Shown here piece after piece: positions 24,980-34,498 of a DNA stretch of 64,000 nt. The position numbers and the translations under genes are program-made. Under the pieces are notes generated by a model that saw only the letters and a list, made by a program, of their open reading frames with translations, was not told where the DNA came from and did not search any database. The stretch covers positions 9,238,001-9,302,000 of the forward strand of contig CM106586.1 of the NCBI GenBank assembly GCA_048013815.1, written 5' to 3'. Every line of letters starts with the position of its first letter. The stretch's first letter is position 1. The DNA comes from Setoptus koraiensis (Eukaryota > Arthropoda).

Positions 24980-26209
24980 TCAATCCTCGTGGGAGTCTTC
25001 GCTATCACTCCTCAAGTCCTTCATCTATAGTTACATGAAAAATAATAACAAGAAGATGTGGATCAGTTAGTCTGTGACAGTTTTCTTGTTAGAAATGTAA
25101 ATTGAGTTTAATATGGTTCTACTTACGCCATCGTTTTTGATTGCATAGTACATCATCTTAATGATCAACCAGGTCCAGATGAAGTGGAGGAGTTGTAGGA
25201 AGCAAAGTAGAGCATTGAATATATAGTAAGCGGGAAATACTGGTATAAGCTTTGTTGCTTCGTATGCTGTATAGTATATAACTCTTGTGGGAAGTACATA
25301 ACATCTAGTCAAGATCCAAGTGAAAGTAAAAAGGCAAAAAACGAGATCGGCGCAACGTTGAAACTTAGCGTATTTAAATAATTTTGCTAATTCTAAAGGT
25401 ATGTCTGCAACATCATGGATTGCGAGAACAAGTGATCCCATACGATGGAAATTGCAGGCCCATGATAGGGTTATCAACAGAACTGTAACGATATGATGCA
25501 TAAACATTTGCCAGAAGTCTTTGCGTTTTGTATCAAAGAATTGTGAGCACAACAGGGATAAATAGAATCCCAATTCTATATTGTAATACCACCATTCTTC
25601 ATTTGTTACTGGATGGTGTGGATAATCATAGAAACAATGCATTGTGTCGCTAATATAAGGCTTTCCACGTAGCACAAAGAACCAGCCGAATATAGTAGAG
25701 GCCGTGTAAAATGTAAATCGCCAGGCACCTTCAGTGAATTTGTCTATTGTGCTTTGCTTTTTAACATTGAAGGCAGTTATTCTGTGATAGCGTTTGATCT
25801 GATGTTCTGTCATGTTGGAATTGACAGTATTGTTTCCATTTATAACTTTGTTGCCACTATTTTTGCTGTTGTTGTTGTGTTGATTGTTCTTCTTGTGGTT
25901 CTTATTGTCATTATTATTGTTTTTATCATTAGCAATATTATCTCCATTGATTTCGGTGTAATTATTTGGTAGTGGATTTTGGATGGGAAATTTCAGTCCG
26001 CTCAACAGGGCTAGCGGTCTGAATAAATATTGTTCTAGAGTACATCTTAATATGATTAGAAAGCAGGCGGTTATGATAGAATAATACAAGTCATAAAATT
26101 GAGCATATTCCGGTTTTAAATCATTCCATGTGAGTCCCTTTGGGCACCAAATAGATTCTGACCAAAACCACAAAGTTAAACTTTGTCGGGCCTGGTTTAG
26201 GGACTCCAT
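24980..26209 (-). CDS. Ceramide synthase (LASS/schlank type)
   Basis: CDS complement join(24980..25024, 25127..26209), 375 residues. The 102-bp intron is phase 0. The last exon encodes only MKDLRSDSEDSHED, which matches the acidic Ser-rich C-terminal tail (DxRSDxE) of ceramide synthases; the tail is regulated by phosphorylation in mammals. The TLC domain covers about 155-345 and has the Lag1p motif with HHIVTVLLITLSWACNFHRM and HDVADIPLELAK. About six membrane helices are seen. It makes (dihydro)ceramide in the ER from sphingoid base and acyl-CoA. The homeobox-like region between helices 1 and 2 is largely replaced by an Asn/Lys low-complexity stretch (about 88-128). Reading into the intron would give a different short tail ending at 25067. 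Confidence 0.94.
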
Positions 26210-27321
26210 AATCTATCTAATATGTGTGTTGGTCGACCAATTGTTATTTGACAAACAACGGCTTGAATGATGTGTTAATACTAGTTAATTTGTACTATTG
26301 ATTAAATAACAACAACAACAATAAACTAATATTGTAACAATAATAATAATGATGCTAATGTATAAATTGAGAAACCTAATGCTCACCCACTAACATTCAC
26401 ATATGAATTCCCACTCTGTTAGTGAGTGTGTGTGTGTGTGTGTGAGTGTGTGCAATCTGAAGCACACTCAAGGCGCGCACATAACGCACAGATGCAGCAT
26501 AGACATGCATTCAAGTTGTGAGTTTGCTGCGAGCGACAATGATAGATAGTGGGCGTTTTTCATTTTTCGCTGTGTTCCATTTAACTGACTGCCAGTCACC
26601 TAGTTTCGCTGTTGTGCTAGTTGCTAGTTGATAGTACAGTGGTTTGGCGCGACGTGACGCTATCTGAGATGATGAGATTTGATGCGACGCGATCCCGATG
26701 ATCACTAGCACAACAGTCTGTTTGCCCGACTAACGGACAAGAGGAGCTCCTGTGAGCCGCAACCAATTTATAAACATTGACGCGACCGATTTCCACGAGG
26801 GGCGCTCTCCGTGTCCCGTGATGAGCCGGCTATCGGCATCGAGCCGAGTGACAGCTGCGTGGAGACGGCCGAGAGCGCCGCTCTCGCGGATCATTTTCGC
26901 AGCGTCAATAGGCGCGCTAATGATAACGAAGACACAGCATTGAACATGAGCAGTGCAAGCGTATAGCGTACAGCGGTGTAGCGCATAGAAAACTTGCTCC
27001 AACCCTACCTCGCAGCTTCCGAGAACAGGCGCCAAATTCAAGTATAACTGAGAGTGCGCATGCGCACATCAAACTCATCAATGAGCAGCTGACAACAGTG
27101 TGTTCGTTGTGCTGCCGCTCAATGCATTTGTTTTTTTTTTCTGTATCATCATTATTTTTTATTATTGTTGTTTACCGTCATGTGTGTTGCAAGTTGCAAC
27201 ACTCGAGGCTTGTGACGTTGGATATGATGACTTCGCTTGCACCGACAATGTATCTTATAATTTATAAAACTAACTAACAAGACTAACAAGATCTATTGAC
27301 AACGAATATTCTAGCACCAAT
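26210..27321. other. Divergent gap between ceramide synthase and PIGQ
   Basis: 1.1 kb between two divergent start codons. It includes a short (GT)n tract at about 26427-26452 and a moderately GC-rich patch at 26.76-27.05 kb. No protein or RNA gene could be supported. Confidence 0.45.
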
Positions 27322-29955
27322 ATGAAGCTTGTTAATATTTTAGTGTCATCCCACTTGCGGAATCACATTCATCTTGCACAACTACAGCAACGACGCCACC
27401 ATCAACCGCAGCAGCGACGACAACAACAAACATCGATTAGCAACCAATGTCTTCTACTTGGCACTATCAATGTAGTGTCAACTACAAAAACTGCCAACAA
27501 TAAGACTAACGGCAACAGCTTGGACGCAACACTCGATGAAGTCATAACCGTTTATGTGACCGCTATAATAGAGTTGAATAATTCTAGTTCCTCCGTCCCT
27601 TCACTTGTGTCAAACAAAGTGACACTCTCTAAATCGGAATCTCTGAATCACGAAGGAAGCCTCACTATAGTCGGTATGATTCGTAGCGACTGCCCACCGA
27701 ACAACTTTGCTGTTGCATCAAATGCACTAGATAATGATGTAACTGATGCACAATCGAATACATTGAGTCATACATCACGACAATGTCGTCAAATTGTTCG
27801 TCGTATCTATTCAAAATGTTCCGACTTTCAACGGCTCCTGATGGAATCTCTATTTTGTGACTCGCAATACTTTCTTTACATTGAGGGCTGTCATGGGAGA
27901 ATTCGGGGACCATCGAACGATGAGAGGAACATTGATACAACAATTTATGAAAAAGGTTATCATGACAAATTATATTGTGATGAAATATTTTCATTAGATC
28001 GCTTGTTGTATAATAATAAGTGCCCTCGAGACAATTGCTCAGAGGAATATTTCTTCTTTACAGACAAAATGACACAATGTTTCGATAAAAGTTCCATAAC
28101 TGTGATACAACATGATCCTAATGAGTTATTACAATCGCACCTACTGAGAGGGATAATATCTCAAAGGAAGAACCAACTACAAGGTACACCCACAGACATA
28201 AAATTGTACGAAGACGAACACAAGGAAGACATGCAATACCACTCAAACTTTCCATTTTTTATACCATTCTTATTTGAATCACTCGAGAACACTTATTGCG
28301 CAATCAAAACTAGTTTGAGACATAATCAACTATACTTGAAACTTTCTCAACCGTTCAACGCTACTAATGACACCATGCTTCTTCACGTTTACCATTGGCA
28401 CAACTCAACAAACAGTTCGACTATTAGCTGCAACAACCACGAGATGCCGGTAGCCTTATTTGACTTGGATCTAGTAGCTTTATCAAACGGTCATGACATA
28501 ACTCTAATGAGAAGATACAACAGTGATAGAGAAGGAGTATTCTCGAACTTTCCTCATACAACTGTTAGTTCGAGACAGCAGGAGTTAACGCAAAGAATTG
28601 AGGGGAAGAATCAAAGACGATTCATCAGGAGAACTTTAAGCACTCCGGACGACATGGTTACAGGTTTGAATTATCAAAGTGAAATTAACTATGATGTTCA
28701 AAAGGGCGACAACAAGAAATTATCTTTATTTTATTGGCTTGATAAATTGCAAGATTTATCCGTGAGAAAAACATGTACAGGTCGTCAAATTTATCTAAGG
28801 TGCGTACAACTAAGACATTGCTATAAGGCCTTGGTCATATCGCTACGGGAAACTACATTTGTTAGACGATCACTTTTACGTACTTGTGGAGGAGATGTGC
28901 ACTATGATTCCTCGCAAGATATTACTCCGGAATACGTAGTTTCCTCGCTCAATGTTCTCATGTCCGTAGGTATGGATATATTTATCGGATTTACTCTCAC
29001 TTTACTGTTGATGTTATACATAGGACCAAGCAACTGGTTTGACATGTCCATGAATCATGCAGTTCGTGTCGTGGACCAAGTACAAAGGTTATTAAATTCC
29101 TTAATTGGTATGCCTGTCGGACTAAAGCTTAATTCACACTTGAATCAAGCCATGGGAAAGCTATTTTTGTATCATATTTATCTTTGGAAAACTTTTGTGA
29201 CTCTCATTCGACCTCTGCTAGCAATCGCTATCCATGCTCTGACATTGACGGGTCTCCTAGGTCTTAGTTGCCTTCTAAGTGTTGGATGCGACCTGTTTGC
29301 TTTGATAACAATACACATATATTGTTTTTATGGATATGCAGCGCGATTCTACAATCTACAAATACGAGGACTGATTGCCTTGTGGAGATTGTTTCGAGGC
29401 AAAAAATGGAATCTATTGCGCCAAAGGGTAGACTCACATTCTTATGGAGCCGATCAATTGTTTGTTGGCATGATATCATTCACGATAATAGTTTTCTTAG
29501 TGCCAACTGTACTTACATATTTTCTAGTATTTTTCACCTTGCATCTGGTTACGAGACTTCTGCAAGATACTCTGAAATATATCTACTATTTGTTGACAGG
29601 CTCACCAATTTATACTATTATCCTATGGTTGATGAGTTCCAGAAGAGTGGCTTGCCAAGTACGCATCTTACCTATAACGCCAATTGAGGCCGAAGATAAT
29701 CAAGTTACCAGGAGTGTCGCATTCAAGAGAACTTTCGTTTACCTCACATCATGTATCGCATCTCTAGAAACTACTCTGTCTATGAACTCGCAACTGCATT
29801 CCTACCAACGCTCAAAACAATACAATCAAAAGGGACACTATGAGTTTAGAAACAAGCTGCTCATGTTCAAACTATTACAGGGCCACTCTCCATTGACAGA
29901 ATTAGTGTCTTTTGAATGTGTACGCAAAAAGTTGTTGTTGGGAGAAATTTTCTAA
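27322..29955 (+). CDS. PIGQ: PIG-Q, GPI-GlcNAc transferase subunit
   Basis: 877 residues in one exon, ATG at 27322. The N-terminal half is divergent and partly Gln/Asn/Ser-rich. The conserved GPI1 domain fills about 470-810. It includes IGMPVGLKLNSHLNQAMGKL, FLYHIYLWKTFV, HIYCFYGYAARFYNL and LWRLFRGKKWNLLRQRVDS, which is the strongest family signature, and several membrane helices. PIG-Q is part of the ER complex (with PIGA, PIGC, PIGH, PIGP and DPM2) that adds GlcNAc to phosphatidylinositol, the first step of GPI anchor synthesis. It is longer than the human protein (about 760 residues) because of its N terminus. AATAAA at 29999 is the likely poly(A) signal. Confidence 0.95.
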   Translation: MKLVNILVSSHLRNHIHLAQLQQRRHHQPQQRRQQQTSISNQCLLLGTINVVSTTKTANNKTNGNSLDATLDEVITVYVTAIIELNNSSSSVPSLVSNKVTLSKSESLNHEGSLTIVGMIRSDCPPNNFAVASNALDNDVTDAQSNTLSHTSRQCRQIVRRIYSKCSDFQRLLMESLFCDSQYFLYIEGCHGRIRGPSNDERNIDTTIYEKGYHDKLYCDEIFSLDRLLYNNKCPRDNCSEEYFFFTDKMTQCFDKSSITVIQHDPNELLQSHLLRGIISQRKNQLQGTPTDIKLYEDEHKEDMQYHSNFPFFIPFLFESLENTYCAIKTSLRHNQLYLKLSQPFNATNDTMLLHVYHWHNSTNSSTISCNNHEMPVALFDLDLVALSNGHDITLMRRYNSDREGVFSNFPHTTVSSRQQELTQRIEGKNQRRFIRRTLSTPDDMVTGLNYQSEINYDVQKGDNKKLSLFYWLDKLQDLSVRKTCTGRQIYLRCVQLRHCYKALVISLRETTFVRRSLLRTCGGDVHYDSSQDITPEYVVSSLNVLMSVGMDIFIGFTLTLLLMLYIGPSNWFDMSMNHAVRVVDQVQRLLNSLIGMPVGLKLNSHLNQAMGKLFLYHIYLWKTFVTLIRPLLAIAIHALTLTGLLGLSCLLSVGCDLFALITIHIYCFYGYAARFYNLQIRGLIALWRLFRGKKWNLLRQRVDSHSYGADQLFVGMISFTIIVFLVPTVLTYFLVFFTLHLVTRLLQDTLKYIYYLLTGSPIYTIILWLMSSRRVACQVRILPITPIEAEDNQVTRSVAFKRTFVYLTSCIASLETTLSMNSQLHSYQRSKQYNQKGHYEFRNKLLMFKLLQGHSPLTELVSFECVRKKLLLGEIF

Positions 29956-29998
29956 TTCATAAAAACCATCCATCGGAGTGTTAAATTACTATTTAGTG

Positions 29999-30004
29999 AA
30001 TAAA
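29999..30004 (+). terminator. Poly(A) signal of PIGQ
   Basis: AATAAA 43 bases after the stop codon. Confidence 0.55.
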
Positions 30005-30143
30005 AAAACTACGCAGTCTAATCACTCGTAGGCCTGCATTTAATTGATATCGCAGACACTTTACTAGATGAGCAATCATTTCACTTCAACGCAATCGAAC
30101 CAATTTTTTCCGGCAAGAGACACAGGAGCATCACCGAAAAAGG

Positions 30144-30392
30144 ATGGCATTTCCCTTTGGCACTATTACAGTTTTTCGTACCAGAATGTATAAGTTTCTA
30201 GGTATAGCGGCTATCTGCTTGATAGTATTATTATGCCTCACAAATGGACGACAATCAGCCCCTGATGTACATAGAAGAGGAAATTTTCCAACGGCGGCAA
30301 GGAACATCAATGTTAACGTTTTAAACAACATTCGATTTCCAGGGAACTTTGCACCCGACGATTTCGATTTTGATCCCTTCATGCATCCATAG
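30144..30392 (+). CDS. Small putative secreted peptide
   Basis: 82 residues from the ATG at 30144. A short basic lead is followed by a strong hydrophobic core (YKFLGIAAICLIVLLCLTNG, about 16-35) typical of a signal peptide; Met15 could also be the start. The remaining about 45 residues hold one dibasic site (HRRGNF) and an acidic, aromatic end (FAPDDFDFDPFMHP), with no Cys. It resembles the layout of a neuropeptide or short secreted factor precursor, but no known peptide motif is recognised. Expression is not shown by sequence. A weak echo of the segment NNIRFPGNF lies 260 bp downstream. Confidence 0.5.
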   Translation: MAFPFGTITVFRTRMYKFLGIAAICLIVLLCLTNGRQSAPDVHRRGNFPTAARNINVNVLNNIRFPGNFAPDDFDFDPFMHP

Positions 30393-31450
30393 TCTGGGAG
30401 AGGATTTTGATAAAACTTGCGATCGTATCAACAATTAAGCCTGTGAATTGGTGAAGTTTGTTTGAACCCCACCACAGATTGCTGAGTCTATTGAAGTCAA
30501 GAAAAAGTTGTAGAATGTACATGTTGAATAAAATCAATTTGTATACTATAAGTATGCTTAGTGCATTCAGAATGGACATTTTAAATAATCGTCAATTTCC
30601 AAGGAACCTTGATACTGCGAACTCATGTTGGAACCCTCGTTGTTTAATCAATGTTGGGTCGCTGTAAATTCCTTTTCATGACATGGCAGAGTAGGTGTTG
30701 TATCTGTGGTGGAATGCTTTGTAGCTATGACTGAAGTAACCCCACTTCTTGACAATGCCTCGACATATAACTAAACTTATCTTTCAAACCATCAAACTAG
30801 ACTAGTTGACAAAGATTGTCATTCTCTGTCCGAATTGAGGCGACTGTTGCGACACTGAAGGCATTTTTTTTCTTCGCAAGCACTTTTTCGCATTGTTATC
30901 CCCAATCCTAGAATGAAGCTGTTAACCAGTACAACTGTTACCAACGAGAGGAGCAAGATTAGCAAACAATTGTTGCCAGTGGCCAAATCACTTGATGGAC
31001 GATAGCTAATTGAATTAGAACATTTATAGAACTAATTGAATTATTGTCAAGACGCCTCAGTAGTGGTTTGATATCATTATAGAACTCGGATATCTCCAGT
31101 TGAGGCATCTGTTAGCATGATGCCTTGTTGCGTATGTTTGTGTGAGGATAAAAATAGCGGCTGTCTGCACATAGCGGGCTTGTCGCTATATAAATATACA
31201 AAGCTATCTTAGCTGTCAACTGTGCATGATGTATGAGCAACTTAGACTTTCGAATAGCTGATTTCTCTATCTTGCTGAGGCCAATGACAGAATGGTTTGA
31301 TTCGTTTAATGGCCTCGTAGTGGAAGACACTTTTCTGGCGAGTTTATCCACTTGTCGCGGTTGTTAGGTTATTATAGGCGAGCTGATAGCGAGATGAAAT
31401 TTCCTCTGCTGATATTCAAATAACCCTAAACTCTTCATTACATTATACTA
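30393..31450. other. Intergenic stretch before tRNA-Glu
   Basis: About 1.06 kb, AT-rich. The only structure seen is a 40-base stretch (30571-30610) resembling 30311-30350 at about 70 percent identity. No gene was supported. Confidence 0.45.
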
Positions 31451-31522
31451 TCCGTTATTGTCTAGTGGTTAGGATGTCTGGCTTTCACCCAGGAGACCCG
31501 GGTTCAATTCCCGGTAACGGAA
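31451..31522 (+). tRNA. tRNA-Glu(UUC)
   Basis: 72 bases fold as a standard cloverleaf. The acceptor stem TCCGTTA pairs with TAACGGA (7 bp). The D arm is TCTAGTGGTTAGGAT, which overlaps the A box. The anticodon stem TCTGG/CCAGG encloses loop CTTTCAC with anticodon TTC. The T arm CCCGGGTTCAATTCCCGG contains the B box. No intron and no encoded CCA. The sequence is close to eukaryotic nuclear tRNA-Glu. A Pol III stop run of five T follows at 31528. It lies between the small secreted peptide gene and cyclin Q. Confidence 0.96.
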
Positions 31523-31527
31523 CAATC

Positions 31528-31532
31528 TTTTT
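31528..31532 (+). terminator. Pol III termination T-run of tRNA-Glu
   Basis: TTTTT starting six bases after the mature tRNA end. Confidence 0.8.
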
Positions 31533-31983
31533 GCCAAATTGATACATTGAATTTCGAAGAGCAAACCGACTTGACATATTTTCCAAGACACTCCTTCCCT
31601 GAGAAGCATCTCTACGCCCCAATCCCCAATATTTTTACAAGGCTCAAATTGTTTCCCTTTGAAGGCTTTCAAGAAAAAACGCCAGACCAGCTCCCACAGT
31701 CTCTGTTTTCACATGCAGTTGCTGAGCCAACGTTTCTTCTGAGCGGGGATTTTTCGCTCGCTTGATGATGGTGCAAGGTGAGTAGACCTCTCCAAAGATC
31801 TCGATTCTCGAGGAGTCATTCTCACAGAGAGGTAGACATTTTGGAGAGATATGGGCTCCCTCCACAACTTGAAAATATCGCTTGGCGAGAGCGCCAACAC
31901 CATTTTCTGGATTCAATTTTGGCGCTGAAAAAAAAGACAAATAGAAACATTGAAAACGTGTAATTCTTTGGCATTTGGCCCCG
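31533..31983. other. Gap between tRNA-Glu and cyclin Q
   Basis: 450 bp with moderately long frames on both strands but no recognisable protein. An 8-bp inverted repeat (AGCGCCAA and TTGGCGCT, about 31891-31925) could form a hairpin. Confidence 0.35.
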
Positions 31984-32991
31984 ATGGTTGGGGCGCGTTT
32001 GGATGGACTGATGTATCACTTTTATCACTCGATTACGGATTCAACAATGGATACATTCAAAGTGATTTCCATATTTACATTTGGTGCCAAATTAAAATGT
32101 AGTTCAGAGATAGCCTGTTTAGCCGCTCACACGTGGCACAGATTCCATCTGAGATGCTGCGGTGGATCAACAAACATCGCAGCCCATGATACTCACGCTT
32201 ACCTGGCCTCTTGTCTATTATTGGCCTTCCGTCATTATGAGCAACAATTAAATCCACGCGATCTAGTGAATGTCATCATAGCCTCTATTCATCAACCGAA
32301 AAATTTCCTCCTCGACAAACCCAATATGACCCTACTCGAACAGACCATAATGAATGCCACAGAGGTTGTGTTACGAGTTATCGATTATAAAGTTGGCTAT
32401 TATTTAGTACCGGGTCCGGAACACCAATATAGCTCGTCTGTTTTAAATAATGTGAACGCAAGAAGCACCCTGATGAATTTAAACCAGGCCTCCACATCCT
32501 CCAGTCAGGTCACCACCAGCGACGTTAGTGGTAGCAATGGTGTCACTTGTAGTAGCAGTAGTAACAAAGTGAAAAAGCCCATCATATCAGCAGCCCAGAA
32601 GAGCACAATTAGTCCACATAGGTACATGACACATTATTTAGATTCTTTGTGTGATCTTTTTAATGACAAGGCACTCACCGAAAAACTTTGTAACACAGCC
32701 TGGACTTATTTATGTGATTTTTATTGTAGTTCCAAAGTTGTTCATTACAAACAAGAGTATTTAGCTTGTGCCAGTATAGAGATGGCACTTAAGACACTTA
32801 AAATGACTGTACCCACTTCTAGCTCCGACGATGCCTCAACTAATGAAACGGCCAAACGAGGATGGTACAATATATTTTGTGAGGACTTAAACGAAAAAAC
32901 ACTGGATAAATTAATACTCACCATGATAAATGAGTATTCCCATCTAGATGATTTAATCGAGAATGAGACTTCTGGTCTTTATGCTGCCTAG
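31984..32991 (+). CDS. CCNQ: Cyclin Q (FAM58) homologue
   Basis: 335 residues, single exon, ATG at 31984. The first cyclin fold (about 18-140) shows STMDTFKVISIFTFGAKLKC, HDTHAYLASCLLLAFRHYEQ and LNPRDLVNVI, matching cyclin Q (DPYLIAMSSIYLAGKVEEQ, RDIINV). The second fold (about 208-325) has RYMTHYLDSLCDLF and WYNIFCEDLNEKTLDKLI, again as in cyclin Q. In the family it activates CDK10, which phosphorylates ETS2. A Ser/Thr/Asn-rich insert of about 55 residues (148-203) separates the folds and is absent from the human protein. Divergence is considerable, but the C-terminal WW/WYN-F--DL signature favours cyclin Q over cyclins K, L or T. Confidence 0.82.
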   Translation: MVGARLDGLMYHFYHSITDSTMDTFKVISIFTFGAKLKCSSEIACLAAHTWHRFHLRCCGGSTNIAAHDTHAYLASCLLLAFRHYEQQLNPRDLVNVIIASIHQPKNFLLDKPNMTLLEQTIMNATEVVLRVIDYKVGYYLVPGPEHQYSSSVLNNVNARSTLMNLNQASTSSSQVTTSDVSGSNGVTCSSSSNKVKKPIISAAQKSTISPHRYMTHYLDSLCDLFNDKALTEKLCNTAWTYLCDFYCSSKVVHYKQEYLACASIEMALKTLKMTVPTSSSDDASTNETAKRGWYNIFCEDLNEKTLDKLILTMINEYSHLDDLIENETSGLYAA

Positions 32992-34440
32992 CTAACATTC
33001 TTCTTTCGCAGAACAGCAAGGCGCAAAAATACAAGTGTGAGTCCAGTTATCTGTAAACGAATGCATCATTATGTTTTTGTGTCTAGCCAACTAGCAAGAA
33101 TGGGCATCAAATGAAAACATTGTCTCTCGTGTTTGAAGCCCTTTCCCTCTTTTTAATATAGATAAATTGTCTCTAATACATAACTAGCTAACCAGTTAGA
33201 GTGGGCAAGTTTGAGAGTTGAAAAACTGATAAGCTGGAGAGCAGAGTAATGCAGAGCAGCAGCGCTGCAGATCTGAAGAGCTGAAGAGCTGAATGGCCAA
33301 GAATCTAGAGAGCCTAAAGGGGCCTTGGTGAAAGAAAGAGACCCACTTGCTTTAACTGGATAATCTTAAACCATCATTGTTGTTGTTGTCATTGTTGTTG
33401 TTATATAACAGTTGTTATAAAAGTTGTTGTTATAGAAGTTGTTGTTTTTTTTTGTCGGTGGTGGTGTCTCTTTTGTTGTTGATGTTGCAGGGCTGGCCAA
33501 GGTTGGGCTAGCTTCAAAGTATAAGGCGCCTGTGGTGTTTTGTTGGGGGATGATTTACTTAAAAAAGTGAGCGAAAAAATCCGACAACAAATCTTGCTCT
33601 AGGATAGAGAATGATCTTGCATCTAGTGCTGCACTACAACAACGTCGACAAGGACGACTAGTCGCATTAATACAGATGCTTTATATCAAACGGACTATAG
33701 GCTACCACTGTATCGGTCACTGACCGAGACCAAGCTCGAATAAGCCAGCCAGCTCACCTCACTGTCAGTGGACGCAATTCCCAAGGATAGGCTGTCAATA
33801 ATTTTTATCTTGATCTGCGTCTTTCCAGTTCCGGTTGAGCGGATCCCGTTCACCGAACCGACGATCGCCATCAAAGCTAGATTGGCGCTCAATATCTAAC
33901 AGCTAAGCCAACTGTTCAGGCTGACAGGTTCAAGCAGCAATGGGGCAAAATTAGTAAATGTGTGTGTGTGTGTGTGTGTGGCCAAATGGCACGCCAGTCA
34001 AGTCGAAGTGTGGCGCACGTGATAGTTGTATCTATCGTGTTGTCGTTGTTTGTGTTGTTGCTGATGATGTAACGACAATAATAATAGTACATGTGTAATA
34101 ATGGATAATTTCTATGGGATTTATAGATAACATCTATGTACATGTAAATAATTGGTTGAGGGCAGCGGTTGCAATGGTGTCTAACATATCAATTTGTTAA
34201 ATACTCTCTGTTTTGGGCCAACAACATAAACACCTTGATAACACCATCAAGAACCAGGGGGAGAGACAGAGGCAGAGCGGGCGACACTTTTCTAGAAATG
34301 CGTCCCTCTATCTTGAGCTTGTCTCATATTGTTTGAATCATTCTTGTGTGCTTGGGGTGGTAAATAAGATTATGATCAACGACACACGACAAAGTTTTGT
34401 TGGTAGTGTCGCTTGGCGCCAATATACAAGCGCACGGAGG

Positions 34441-34444
<4 letters not shown>

Positions 34445-34497
<53 letters not shown>
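34445..34497. repeat. (GA)n microsatellite
   Basis: About 26 uninterrupted GA units. Confidence 0.95.

Positions 34498-34498
<1 letters not shown>

Noticed and set aside
31644-31940. 98-codon minus-strand frame between tRNA-Glu and cyclin Q
   Set aside because: No recognisable protein and an overlapping plus-strand frame of similar quality; too weak to call.
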